A model generated the notes under the pieces. It saw nothing but the letters and a program-made list of their open reading frames with translations. It did no database searches and was not told the origin of the DNA. Both the position numbers and the translations under genes were made by a program. Positions 10,431 to 17,540 of a stretch of 17,581 nucleotides of DNA are shown one piece after another; within the stretch, counting starts at the first letter, position 1, and each line of letters begins with the position of its first letter. This DNA is from Caulobacter sp. CCH9-E1 (lineage in GTDB: Bacteria; Pseudomonadota; Alphaproteobacteria; Caulobacterales; Caulobacteraceae). The DNA is taken from NCBI RefSeq assembly GCF_001556515.1, contig NZ_LSJA01000208.1:1-17581 (forward strand), in the 5' to 3' direction.

Positions 10431-10508
10431 GTCTTGAACTCCCTTGTGGCCAGGTTTTTCGCCTTCGCCGACCGCGCGCGACACCCGTTCCTTGCGGTCT
10501 GGCTCCGC

Positions 10509-10537
10509 TTGCCGCTTTCCGGCGGCGGGCGTAGACA
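10509..10537 (+). promoter_or_regulatory. Candidate housekeeping promoter for the leader peptide / ABC-F gene
   Basis: TTGCCG (10509-10514), 17-base spacer, TAGACA (10532-10537). It would start transcription near 10544, about 23 bases before the leader ATG at 10567. The match to the -35/-10 consensus is moderate and was found by eye only. It lies in the 194-base gap between the divergent DUF1203 and ABC-F genes, which otherwise holds only the leader frame and a small GCCGC/GCGGC hairpin within the spacer. Confidence 0.4.
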
Positions 10538-10566
10538 CATCGCCATCCCATCCGATGGAGGCTCCC

Positions 10567-10668
10567 ATGATCAGCAAGACGGAAGACCGCTTCGTCCTTC
10601 CCGTTTCCCTGACCGTGGGGTCGCATGTCCTTCGTCATCCTGGATTCCGTTTCCGCCGCCACGCCTGA
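10567..10668 (+). CDS. Possible 33-aa leader peptide overlapping the ABC-F start
   Basis: Short frame MISKTEDRFVLPVSLTVGSH... ending at TGA 10666-10668. ATG 10567 has GGAGG five bases ahead, a better ribosome site than the ABC-F gene itself (GTGGGG only). It overlaps the first 44 bases of the ABC-F gene in another frame; the codons before the overlap (ATC AGC AAG ACG GAA GAC CGC) look like ordinary coding usage. An in-frame TGA at 10610 blocks any upstream extension of the ABC-F frame. Function would be translational coupling or attenuation (inference). No homolog is known to me, and it may be fortuitous. Confidence 0.4.
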   Translation: MISKTEDRFVLPVSLTVGSHVLRHPGFRFRRHA

Positions 10669-12211
10669 CGGCCGGCTTCTCTTCGAAAATCTGAACCTGT
10701 CCGTCGGGGCCGAGCGCATCGGCCTGGTGGGCCGCAACGGCGTGGGCAAGTCGACCTTGCTGGCGTTGATCGCCGGCGCGCGCGCTCCGCACGGCGGGGC
10801 CGTCTCGCGCACCGGCGCCGTCGCCATGCTGGACCAGACGCCCGATCTCCGCGCGGGCGCGCGGCTGGTCGATCTGCTCGGCGTCGGCGAGGCCTGGGAC
10901 CGCCTGGCGCGCATAGAGCGCGGCGAGGGCGACGAGACCGATCTCTCCGAGGCGGACTGGGACCTGCCGGCCCGACTGGAGCAGGCCTTGGCCGAGGTCG
11001 ACCTGAACGACCTGGAGCCCGAGCGTCCGGCGACCGCGCTGTCGGGCGGCCAGGCGACCCGCGCCGGCCTCGCGCGCCTGCTGCTCGCGCGGCCGGACGT
11101 GTTGCTGCTGGATGAGCCGACCAACAATCTCGACGCCGAGGCGCGGGCGTTCGTGCTCCGGGCGCTGAAGCGCTGGCGGGGCGGCGCGGTGGTGGTCAGC
11201 CACGACCGCTCCCTGCTGCGCGACATGGATCGGATCGTCGAGCTCTCGCCCTTGGGCGCGCGGTCCTACGGCGGCGGCTACGACCTCTATGCCGAGCGCA
11301 AGGCGCTGGAGGCCGAGGCCGCCCAGCGCGATCTCGACCACGCCGAGCGCGAGGTCCGTCGCGTCGCGCGCGAGGTCCAGGTCGCCCGCGAGCGCAAGGA
11401 CCGCCGCGACGCCGCCGGTCGCCGCTTCGCCGACCGGGGCGGGACGCCGAAGATCGTGCTCGGCATGATGGCCGAGCGCGCCGAGACCAGCGGGGCCAAG
11501 GAAGGCAAGCTCGCGGGAAAGCTCGCCGCGCGAGCCGAGGAGGCCCGCGCCGCGGCCGAGACGCGGGTGGAGCGGGCCCGCTTGCTGGGCTTCGACCTCC
11601 CATCCAGCGGCCTGCCGGACGGCCGCGTGGTCCTGGCGTTCGAGGCGGTCGGCTTCGCCTGGCCCGATGGTCGGCCGGTGCTGGAGGACCTATCCTTCCG
11701 GATCACCGGTCCCGAGCGCCTGGCGGTGCTGGGATCGAACGGCGCCGGCAAGACCACCCTGATCCGCCTGGCCACCGGTCAACTGGCGCCGACGGCGGGT
11801 GAGGTTCGGCTTCAGGTCCCGTTCGCCTTGCTGGACCAGCGCGCGGCCGTCCTCGACGACGGCCAGACGATCCTGGAGAACTTCCGCCGGCTGAACCCCG
11901 GCGCCAGCATCAATGACGCCCACGCGGCCCTGGCGCGGTTCCTGTTCCGCAACGCCGCCGCCCTGCAGAGGGCTCGGACGCTCAGCGGGGGAGAGCGCCT
12001 CCGCGCGGCCCTGGCCTGCGTCCTCTGCGCCGCGACCCCGCCGCAATTGCTGATCCTGGACGAGCCGACCAATCACCTCGACCTCGAGTCCGTGCGCGCC
12101 GTCGAAGCGGCTTTGGCCGGCTATGATGGGGCTTTGCTGGTGGTCAGCCACGACGCGGATTTCCTGGAGGCGATCGGTGTCGAGCGGCGGATCAGGCTGA
12201 AAAGCCCGTGA
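10625..12211 (+). CDS. ABC-F family ATPase (ribosome-associated type)
   Basis: 528 residues with two ABC domains fused in tandem and no membrane segments, as in ABC-F proteins, which act on ribosomes (translation factors or antibiotic protection). Domain 1: Walker A GRNGVGKS (36-43), signature LSGGQ (139-143), Walker B LLLDEPTNNLD (160-170), switch His in SHDRS. Linker about 225-320 is long, charged and Arg/Ala/Glu-rich, the position of the ribosome-probing P-site tRNA interaction motif. Domain 2: Walker A GSNGAGKTT (370-378), LSGGE (453-457), LILDEPTNHLDLES (476-489), SHDAD. Both ATPase sites look intact. The subfamily (EttA, Uup, YheS-like or resistance type) cannot be set by eye. ATG 10625 is forced by an in-frame TGA just upstream. 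Confidence 0.93.
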   Translation: MSFVILDSVSAATPDGRLLFENLNLSVGAERIGLVGRNGVGKSTLLALIAGARAPHGGAVSRTGAVAMLDQTPDLRAGARLVDLLGVGEAWDRLARIERGEGDETDLSEADWDLPARLEQALAEVDLNDLEPERPATALSGGQATRAGLARLLLARPDVLLLDEPTNNLDAEARAFVLRALKRWRGGAVVVSHDRSLLRDMDRIVELSPLGARSYGGGYDLYAERKALEAEAAQRDLDHAEREVRRVAREVQVARERKDRRDAAGRRFADRGGTPKIVLGMMAERAETSGAKEGKLAGKLAARAEEARAAAETRVERARLLGFDLPSSGLPDGRVVLAFEAVGFAWPDGRPVLEDLSFRITGPERLAVLGSNGAGKTTLIRLATGQLAPTAGEVRLQVPFALLDQRAAVLDDGQTILENFRRLNPGASINDAHAALARFLFRNAAALQRARTLSGGERLRAALACVLCAATPPQLLILDEPTNHLDLESVRAVEAALAGYDGALLVVSHDADFLEAIGVERRIRLKSP

Positions 12212-12237
12212 CGCGCCGCCCAGGGAGCGTTATCACT

Positions 12238-12253
12238 ATGTGACCGGTAACAT
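12238..12253. promoter_or_regulatory. LacI/GntR-type operator-like palindrome before the DUF3422 gene
   Basis: ATGTGACCGGTAACAT is a 16-base even palindrome with seven of eight pairs matching and the CCGG... core (ACC|GGT) typical of LacI-family operators such as those related to TGTTACCGGTAACA. It lies 27 bases after the ABC-F stop. It would fall inside the coding sequence if the DUF3422 gene used GTG 12240, but in the leader if ATG 12267 or 12294 is used. No LacI-type regulator is in the window. Confidence 0.45.
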
Positions 12254-12266
12254 TGGGCGCGACCCG

Positions 12267-13556
12267 ATGACCCGCGAGCAGGGCGAGGACGAGATGGACG
12301 AGCGTCGGGACCACCCGCTGAGGGTGATATTGAGCGAGTTGATGCACTTGCGGGCGCTGCCCCTGGACCGGGCGCCGGTCCGGCTGCGTCAGTGGGTGTT
12401 CCTGGTCGAGCCCTCCGACCGCGACGCCGAGGCGGCCTTCGTCGGCCTGTTCGCGCCGGGCCAGGACCCGGCCGTGGGCCGCGCGCTCAGCGTGGGCGAG
12501 GCCGGCGGCTGGCTGTGGGAGCGGCACCAGGAATTCTCGACCTGGACCTGGTTCGCCTACGGTCCGCTGGGTGAGGATCTCGGTTTCCAGGCCGAGACGG
12601 ATCAGAGCTTCTTCTGGCTGCACGGCGCGCCGGGGCAGGTGTTCCGCGGCGTCGAGATCTCGGTCGGCGCGCCTAACGCCGAGCCGCCGACAGAGGCGGC
12701 CTTGTCCCGCCACATCGACCTGCGTCGCTGCGTCTCGTGCGAGGTCTTCGACGGCGCGGCGCGGATCTGGACCGATTTCCGCCTGCGCGAGGGCGGGGCG
12801 GGGCGCATCCATGTCCATAACCAGGGCCTCGCCAACGACGAGGTCTCGCGCCTGGTTCAGACGCTGCTGGAGATCGGCAACTATCGAAAGCTGGCCCTGC
12901 TGGGCTTCGCCCCCGCTCGCGAGACCCTGGCCTGGCTGGACGGCGCCGAAGCGCGGCTGGCGGCGATCACCGGCGACCTGGCGGCGGGCGAGGACAGCCA
13001 GGGCGTGCTGGACGACCTCCTCAAGCTATCCGCCGAAGTGGAGGCCCGCGCCGCGACCAGCCGCTTCCGCCGAGGCGCGACGGAATCCTATCACCAGCTG
13101 ACGCTCGACCGGCTGGAGGCCCTGCGCGAGCGGCGGCTGCCGGGCCACTCGACCATGAGCGAGTTCATCGCCCGGCGTCTCTTGCCAGCCATGCGCACGC
13201 GGGAGGCGGCGGATCGGCGGCTGGACGATCTGTCCGAGCGGGTGGCGCGCTGCGGTGATCTGCTGCGCGCCAAGCTGGGCCTGGCCCAGGACCGCCAGAA
13301 CCAGGAGACCCTGCGCGGCATGGACGCCAGCCTGCAGCTGCAGACCAAGCTTCAGGGGCTGGTCGAGGGGTTGTCGATCTTCGCCGTCGGCTATTACGTG
13401 CTGGGCCTGCTCGGCTATCTGCTGAAGCCGTGGCTGCACGGCTGGCCGGGCGGGGGCGAGTGGGTGCTGTCGGCGCTGGTCCCGCTGGTGCTGATCGCGG
13501 TGGCCGCCAGTCTGCATCGGCGCAAGAAGCGCCTGATCGGCGACGAACGCTCTTGA
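12267..13556 (+). CDS. DUF3422 family membrane-anchored protein
   Basis: 429 residues. N-terminal family blocks are clear: DHPLRVILSELMHLRALPLD, HLHL-like core replaced here by RLRQWVFLVEPSD, and GWLWERHQEFSTWTWFAYGP, the WERH.EFSTWT signature of DUF3422. A helical middle region follows. Two C-terminal membrane segments are predicted (LSIFAVGYYVLGLLGYLL and WVLSALVPLVLIAVAASL) ending in a basic tail. The large N-terminal part is therefore probably cytoplasmic. Function is unknown for the family. Start options are GTG 12240 (AGGGAG 12 bases away, overlaps the palindrome), ATG 12267, and ATG 12294 (GAGGA close ahead); I use 12267 as a compromise with low certainty on the start. The methyltransferase gene begins 18 bases after the stop, so the two may be co-transcribed. 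Confidence 0.88.
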   Translation: MTREQGEDEMDERRDHPLRVILSELMHLRALPLDRAPVRLRQWVFLVEPSDRDAEAAFVGLFAPGQDPAVGRALSVGEAGGWLWERHQEFSTWTWFAYGPLGEDLGFQAETDQSFFWLHGAPGQVFRGVEISVGAPNAEPPTEAALSRHIDLRRCVSCEVFDGAARIWTDFRLREGGAGRIHVHNQGLANDEVSRLVQTLLEIGNYRKLALLGFAPARETLAWLDGAEARLAAITGDLAAGEDSQGVLDDLLKLSAEVEARAATSRFRRGATESYHQLTLDRLEALRERRLPGHSTMSEFIARRLLPAMRTREAADRRLDDLSERVARCGDLLRAKLGLAQDRQNQETLRGMDASLQLQTKLQGLVEGLSIFAVGYYVLGLLGYLLKPWLHGWPGGGEWVLSALVPLVLIAVAASLHRRKKRLIGDERS

Positions 13557-13574
13557 GGCCCCTATAGAAGGCGC

Positions 13575-14210
13575 ATGGATCTCGACGCCTTCATTCGCGC
13601 GAACCTGCCGCTGGCGCCCGCGCCCGGCGTTCCGGAAGTCCAGCTGCATCTGGCCGGGCCGCGCAGCGGACTGATGCGGCTGGCCGACGCCGATCCCGAC
13701 TTCGGCTCGCCCTACTGGGCTCGGTGCTGGGGCGGTGGTCTGGCGCTGGCGCGTCACGTGCTGGACCATCCGGAGACCATTGACGGCCAGCGCGTGCTCG
13801 ACCTGGGCGCGGGTTCGGGCCTCGTGGCGATCGCGGCGATGAAGGCCGGGGCGGCGCAGGTCCTGGCGGTCGATGTCGACCCCTACGCCGTCGCCGCCGC
13901 GCGCCTCAACGCCGAGGCCAATGCGGTGGCCTTGGAAACTCGGCTGGCGGACCTCACCGACGGCGCGCCGCCTTCGGACATCGATCTGATGCTGGTCGGC
14001 GATCTCTTTTATGACGCCGATCTGGCCAGCGCGGTCCTGCCGTTCTTGCAGCGCTGCGCGGCGGCGGGCGTCGGCGTGCTGATCGGCGATCCCTGGCGCG
14101 CGCACCTGCCGCGCGAGCGGCTGAGCGTCGTCGCCGAATATCCTGTCGCCGACTTCGGGGATCCCGGCGGTGTGCTGCGCGACGCCGCCGTCTTGTCTCT
14201 GTCGGCCTAG
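13575..14210 (+). CDS. SAM-dependent methyltransferase, ETF-beta lysine methyltransferase-like
   Basis: 211 residues, class I Rossmann methyltransferase. SAM motif I is VLDLGAGSGLVAIAAMKAG (74-92), with acidic post-I residues in VDVDPYAV (99-106). Before it come SPYWARCWGGGLALARHVLD (45-64), and later the GDLFYDADL motif (142-150) in the catalytic-site position. This arrangement (PYWA..WGGG.ALAR, then GDLFY) is that of the METTL20/bacterial ETF-beta-KMT group, which trimethylates lysines near the recognition loop of electron transfer flavoprotein beta. Such genes are often mis-labelled as L11 methyltransferases or nicotinamide N-methylases. The substrate assignment is by family resemblance. 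ATG 13575 has GAAGGCGC just ahead. The stop overlaps the convergent flbY stop by three bases (shared CTAG). Confidence 0.85.
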   Translation: MDLDAFIRANLPLAPAPGVPEVQLHLAGPRSGLMRLADADPDFGSPYWARCWGGGLALARHVLDHPETIDGQRVLDLGAGSGLVAIAAMKAGAAQVLAVDVDPYAVAAARLNAEANAVALETRLADLTDGAPPSDIDLMLVGDLFYDADLASAVLPFLQRCAAAGVGVLIGDPWRAHLPRERLSVVAEYPVADFGDPGGVLRDAAVLSLSA

Positions 14211-14656
14211 GCCCGGCGGTTCAGGGTGATCGCCGCGCCCATGGCGGGACGGTCATTGACCATGCCGCCGGCGCCATAGGTGGTGGCCGGCGCGGCGCGC
14301 TGGTTGGCGATCTCCTCGGCCACGGCGCGGACCAGGCCCTCGGTGACCGTGCGGGCGGCGTCGACCGCGCGGGCCTGGCGGGCGAGCACGGCGTCGAAGG
14401 CCTCGGTGGCGCGCTTCAGGCGCTGGCGCAGCTCCAGACGGGCCGTCTCGATCAGGGCGACATTGGCGCGCACCCGCATCGACTCGTGCCGATAGACATT
14501 GGCCAGCTTGGCGGTCTCTTCGACATACTGCGCCGCCTCGTGGGGGCGGCGGTTCTCGAAGGCCTGAGCCTCCTTGGCGATCAGGTCGGTGAGGCGCTCG
14601 GTCAGCAGGATCAGCTGGGTGACGCGATCGTCGGCGTCGACGGCGGCGATGGCCAT
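14207..14656 (-). CDS. flbY: Flagellar protein FlbY
   Basis: 149 residues, no membrane segment, predicted almost entirely alpha-helical up to about residue 118 (VTQLILLTERLTDLIAKEAQ, EETAKLANVYRHESMRVRAN) with a flexible Gly/Ala/Pro-rich tail. Such a helical layout is like FlgN-type export chaperones, a plausible but unproven role. The name rests on its place as the last gene of the Caulobacter flgI-cheL-flbY arrangement and on general resemblance. ATG 14656 is preceded by GAAGGAG with good spacing; the start is 4 bases after the cheL stop, so the genes are coupled. Ends tail-to-tail with the methyltransferase gene. Confidence 0.75.
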   Translation of the reverse strand: MAIAAVDADDRVTQLILLTERLTDLIAKEAQAFENRRPHEAAQYVEETAKLANVYRHESMRVRANVALIETARLELRQRLKRATEAFDAVLARQARAVDAARTVTEGLVRAVAEEIANQRAAPATTYGAGGMVNDRPAMGAAITLNRRA

Positions 14657-14660
14657 GGGG

Positions 14661-15029
14661 TTACTCCTTCAGACCCTGAAGCTTCAGCATTTCGCGTTCG
14701 ACGGTGGGCGCCAGGCCGATGCCGCCGGCCTTGGCGACCTGCTTGGCCATGGCCTCGGCCATCACCGACTTGAACATCTCCTCGCCCTGGCCGCCGCCGA
14801 AGGGTTCGGAGGTTTTCACGCCCTCGAACATCTGCTGCATCATCACCGACAGGAACGAGGCCTCGAAGTTCTGGGCCGTCTCCTTGATCTTGGCGCGCTT
14901 GGCGGTGTCCTTGGCCGTGTCCTCGATGGAGGCGGCCGCGCCCTTGACCGCCTGAGCGGCGGTCTTCACGGCGGCGGTCGTCGCGCCAAACTGCGGAACG
15001 AAGGTCGAGATCGTCGAGAAGGCGCTCAT
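14661..15029 (-). CDS. cheL: Rod-binding protein CheL (FlgJ N-terminal domain type)
   Basis: 122 residues. After an Ala-rich helical N-terminus comes the FlgJ rod-binding block: [20 protein letters not shown] (residues 50-69), [20 protein letters not shown] and [13 protein letters not shown]. In enterobacteria FlgJ carries this domain plus a muramidase; here, as in Caulobacter, only the rod-binding part exists, so wall cutting must come from another enzyme. The role is capping or scaffolding rod assembly in the periplasm. No classical signal peptide is seen. The ATG overlaps the flgI stop codon by one base (TGATG), giving tight translational coupling. Confidence 0.88.
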   Translation of the reverse strand: MSAFSTISTFVPQFGATTAAVKTAAQAVKGAAASIEDTAKDTAKRAKIKETAQNFEASFLSVMMQQMFEGVKTSEPFGGGQGEEMFKSVMAEAMAKQVAKAGGIGLAPTVEREMLKLQGLKE

Positions 15030-16153
15030 CACATCACCTCGATGTCGGCTTGCAGGGCGCCGGCGGCCTTCACGGCCTGCAGGATCGAGATCATGTCGCG
15101 CGGGGTGACGCCCAGGGCGTTCAGGCCGCCGACCAGGCTCTTCAGCGACGGCGAACCGCCCAGGGTGAGCAGCTTCTTGCCCTTCTCTTCCTCGACGTTG
15201 ACCGTCGACTGAGGCACGATCGCCGTCTGGCCCTGGCTGAACGGCGCGGGCTGGCTGACCGCCGGGGCTTCCTGGACGCTGATCGTCAGGTTGCCTTGGG
15301 CGATCGCCACCTGGCTGATGCGGACGTCGTCGCCCATGACGATGACGCCAGCCACTTCGTCGATCACCACCTTGGCCGGGAAGTCGGGCTCGACCTCCAG
15401 GTTCTCGATGTTGGTCACGAAGCTGATCATGTCCATGCCGGGCGGGGCGCGGACGGCGACGATGGTCGGATTCTGCGCCTGGGCGCAGCCGGGGAACTTC
15501 TTGTTGACGGCGTCGGCGATGCGGCGGGCGGTCGTGAAGTCCGGATTGCGCAGGGTCATGCGCAGGATGTCCATATTGACCATCTGGAAGCCGGTCTCGC
15601 GCTCGATGATGCCGCCCGAGGCGATGCGGCCGGCGGTCGGCACGCCCTTGGTGACCGAGCTGCCCGAGGCGCCGCCGGCCGAGACCGAGCCGGTCTGCAC
15701 CGTGCCCTGGGCGACGGCGTAGGTCTGGCCGTCGGCGCCTTGCAGGCTGGTGACCAGCAGGGTGCCGCCCAGCAGGCTCTTGGCGTCGCCCAGAGCCGAG
15801 ACGTTGACGTCCAGCTTCGAACCGGCGGCCGAGAAGGGCGGCAGGCTGGCGGTCACCATGACCGTGGCGGTGTTCTTGGTGTTCAGGGTCGCGTCGCGGA
15901 CGTTGACGCCCTGGCGCTCCAGCATCGCCTCCAGGCTCTGCTTGGTCATCGGCGCGTTGCGCAGGGAGTCGCCGGTGCCGTTCAGGCCGACGACGACGCC
16001 GTAGCCGACCAGTTGGTTCTCGCGGACGCCCTCGAAGGCGACGATGTCCTTGATGCGCGACTTGGCGAACGCCGGCGCCGCCACCAGGGCGGAAGCGGCG
16101 ACCAGGGCGGTCAGAACCGGGCGAAGAACGGTGCGAAAGAATGAACGCGGCAT
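15029..16153 (-). CDS. flgI: Flagellar P-ring protein FlgI
   Basis: Periplasmic protein that polymerises into the P ring around the flagellar rod in the peptidoglycan layer. 374 residues, normal length. The signal peptide [20 protein letters not shown] through [10 protein letters not shown] ends with AFA before Lys31. Family blocks: [60 protein letters not shown] and a C-terminal [20 protein letters not shown] followed by [14 protein letters not shown] 16153 is used because it starts the signal peptide; the frame stays open about 45 codons further upstream through the intergenic region and the sigma-54-like promoter, which is not coding. Weak ribosome site (ACGGGAC). First gene of flgI-cheL-flbY. 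Confidence 0.97.
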   Translation of the reverse strand: MPRSFFRTVLRPVLTALVAASALVAAPAFAKSRIKDIVAFEGVRENQLVGYGVVVGLNGTGDSLRNAPMTKQSLEAMLERQGVNVRDATLNTKNTATVMVTASLPPFSAAGSKLDVNVSALGDAKSLLGGTLLVTSLQGADGQTYAVAQGTVQTGSVSAGGASGSSVTKGVPTAGRIASGGIIERETGFQMVNMDILRMTLRNPDFTTARRIADAVNKKFPGCAQAQNPTIVAVRAPPGMDMISFVTNIENLEVEPDFPAKVVIDEVAGVIVMGDDVRISQVAIAQGNLTISVQEAPAVSQPAPFSQGQTAIVPQSTVNVEEEKGKKLLTLGGSPSLKSLVGGLNALGVTPRDMISILQAVKAAGALQADIEVM

Positions 16154-16192
16154 GGCAGTCCCGTTGCGGGGAGACGTCCCCGCGCTGCTCCA

Positions 16193-16208
16193 TGCCAAAA
16201 GCGGGCCA
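16193..16208 (-). promoter_or_regulatory. Sigma-54-type promoter for flgI-cheL-flbY
   Basis: On the minus strand: CTGGCCCGCTTTTGGCA, with GG (-24) and GC (-12) separated by exactly 10 bases as sigma-54 promoters require. It would start transcription near 16182, about 29 bases before the flgI ATG. Sigma-54 promoters drive many basal-body genes in Caulobacter. The -12 element is TGGCA rather than the ideal TTGCA. Confidence 0.6.
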
Positions 16209-16269
16209 GTTTCAAGGTGTTGTGAATCAAGGGATTCTTGGCGTGGCTGGGGTTCCGGCGGCGCCTCCA

Positions 16270-16282
16270 GGCAGATTCTGCC
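16270..16282. promoter_or_regulatory. Perfect 13-base dyad, candidate FlbD (ftr) site
   Basis: GGCAGATTCTGCC is a perfect odd palindrome, extended by CC/GG one base out on each side (CC-A-...-C-GG). It lies about 65-75 bases upstream of the flgI -24 element, a normal enhancer distance for a sigma-54 activator, and just upstream of the fliX CtrA-like box. The GC-rich CCNGGCA...TGCCNGG shape resembles flagellar ftr elements bound by FlbD. Assignment is inference. Confidence 0.4.
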
Positions 16283-16287
16283 CGGCA

Positions 16288-16302
16288 TTAACCATACTTC
16301 AA
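16288..16302 (+). promoter_or_regulatory. CtrA-like box for fliX
   Basis: TTAACCATACTTCAA: TTAA-N7-TCAA, one base from the CtrA consensus TTAA-N7-TTAA, and containing the common TTAACCAT form. It is 72-86 bases upstream of the fliX ATG, suiting a class II (CtrA-controlled) flagellar promoter, which is the known regulation of fliX in Caulobacter. Confidence 0.6.
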
Positions 16303-16373
16303 GCGCGCAAACCGACTATGATTGTGCGACGAGACAAGTGACTCGCGTGTCTGAGCTTTTGGAGCTTGTCGGA

Positions 16374-16808
16374 ATGAAGGTTTCCAGCACGGGGGGCGTG
16401 GGGGCGGCGGGACCGTCTCGGGCCAAGTCCTCTGGCGGGGCTTCGGGCTTCTCCCTGCCATCGGTGAACGCCGCCAGCGGCGCGGCCAGCACGGCTTCGG
16501 TCGGCGGCCTGTCGGGCGTCGGCTCGGTCGATGCGCTTCTGGCCCTGCAGGCGGCCGGCGCGGTCGGCGACCCCCTGGAACGCAAGAAGCGCGCCGTGCG
16601 CCGCGCCGACCATATCCTCGACATCCTGGGCGAGGTTCGCATCGCCCTGATCGACGGCGACATCCCCCCTTCGACGCTGGCCAACCTGCAGCGCGCCATC
16701 CGCGAGCAGCGCGACAAGACCGACGATCCCCGCCTGGAGGGGGTGCTCAACGAGATCGAGACCCGCGCCGCCGTCGAATTGGCCAAGCTTCAGGCCCGGG
16801 GCGGCTGA
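16374..16808 (+). CDS. fliX: Flagellar assembly regulator FliX
   Basis: 144 residues. FliX is the membrane-associated checkpoint protein of Caulobacter that couples completion of the early basal body to class III/IV gene expression through the sigma-54 activator FlbD. Seen here: a low-complexity Ser/Gly/Ala N-terminus (2-60), then the conserved helical half with PLERKKRAVRRADHILDILG followed by EVRIALIDGDIPPSTLANLQ and RAIREQRDKTDDPRLEGVLN, ending in a Glu/Ala-rich helix. ATG 16374 is preceded by TTTTGGAG about ten bases away; in-frame sequence upstream is intergenic. It is head-to-head with flgI, the known Caulobacter arrangement, and has a CtrA-like box upstream. Confidence 0.93.
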   Translation: MKVSSTGGVGAAGPSRAKSSGGASGFSLPSVNAASGAASTASVGGLSGVGSVDALLALQAAGAVGDPLERKKRAVRRADHILDILGEVRIALIDGDIPPSTLANLQRAIREQRDKTDDPRLEGVLNEIETRAAVELAKLQARGG

Positions 16809-16815
16809 CATGGCG

Positions 16816-16846
16816 GGGACCGGACGCGCAAATGATCGCCGGTCCC
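16816..16846 (+). terminator. GC-rich hairpin after fliX, possible terminator
   Basis: GGGACCGG (16816-16823) and CCGGTCCC (16839-16846) form a perfect 8-base stem with a 15-base loop, starting 8 bases after the fliX stop. There is no T-run, so it may be a 3'-end stabilising hairpin or a weak terminator. Confidence 0.4.
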
Positions 16847-16927
16847 GCAGCGCTTGGCGTCGCCACGCGTTTTACGTCTGTCCATGCCGTCGTTCGACGC
16901 GAACTTTCGCTCTTCATGCGAGGTTCA

Positions 16928-16955
16928 TTGAACGCGGCTCACCTTTTGGTATAAG
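16928..16955 (+). promoter_or_regulatory. Housekeeping promoter for dksA
   Basis: TTGAAC (16928-16933), 16-base spacer, TATAAG (16950-16955). It lies 45 bases upstream of ATG 17000, in the 191-base gap after fliX. It is the clearest sigma-70-type promoter in the window by eye. Confidence 0.6.
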
Positions 16956-16999
16956 CGCTCGGCCCTTGAGGGCTGAGTTCATTGGGGCGTGAGGCGTTG

Positions 17000-17428
17000 A
17001 TGCAGACGGCCACTGTTCTAGTCGAGAAATCCGATTATCGTCCTTCCGAGGACGAGCCTTTTATGAACGACCGGCAGCTTGAGTATTTCAAGAACAAGTT
17101 GCTGGCCTGGAAGGAAGAGATCCTCCGCGAATCTCGCGAGACGGTGACCCACCTTCAGAAAGAAACCGAGAACCACGCCGATCTCGCCGATCGCGCGTCC
17201 TCGGAAACTGACCGAGCCCTTGAGCTCCGCACCCGCGACCGCCAACGAAAGCTGATCTCCAAGATCGACCAGGCCCTGCGCCGAGTCGAGGACGGCTCGT
17301 ACGGCTACTGCGAGGAGACGGGCGAGCCGATCGGCCTCGCGCGCCTGGAAGCCCGTCCGACGGCGACCATGAGCGTGGAGGCCCAGGAGCGTCACGAGCG
17401 CCGCGAACGCGTCCACCGCGACGACTAA
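17000..17428 (+). CDS. dksA: RNA polymerase-binding transcription factor DksA, one-cysteine type
   Basis: 142 residues. DksA binds the RNA polymerase secondary channel and, with ppGpp, adjusts initiation at rRNA and other promoters. The coiled-coil is FMNDRQLEYFKNKLLAWKEE to about residue 97, with the tip motif DLADRAS (Asp61, Asp64, Ala66) that acts at the polymerase active site. The globular end is YGYCEETGEPIGLARLEARP followed by TATMSVEAQERHERRER: of the four zinc cysteines of E. coli DksA only the first (Cys104) remains, the others being Thr, Ser and Ala. This single-Cys form is usual in alphaproteobacteria. ATG 17000 is preferred over an in-frame TTG at 16982; GAGGCG lies just ahead. 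Own promoter and a strong terminator make it monocistronic. Confidence 0.95.
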   Translation: MQTATVLVEKSDYRPSEDEPFMNDRQLEYFKNKLLAWKEEILRESRETVTHLQKETENHADLADRASSETDRALELRTRDRQRKLISKIDQALRRVEDGSYGYCEETGEPIGLARLEARPTATMSVEAQERHERRERVHRDD

Positions 17429-17458
17429 GCGTCCGCTTCGGCGATTATGTGTTTTCGA

Positions 17459-17494
17459 GCGGCCTCGGAGGAAACTCCGGGGCCGCTTTTGTTT
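17459..17494 (+). terminator. Intrinsic terminator of dksA
   Basis: Stem GCGGCCTCGGAG (17459-17470), GAAA loop, CTCCGGGGCCGC (17475-17486); 12 pairs including one T-G wobble, followed by TTTTGTTT. Begins 30 bases after the dksA stop. Confidence 0.9.
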
Positions 17495-17540
17495 GGTGGG
17501 CGGAAGGTCGGCTTTCGACCCTAGTTGGACGGTTGGAAAA

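Noticed and set aside
15030..16193. Long upstream extension of the cheL frame across flgI
   Set aside because: It is a shadow of flgI; cheL proper begins at ATG 15029, overlapping the flgI stop, and only then shows FlgJ-like sequence.
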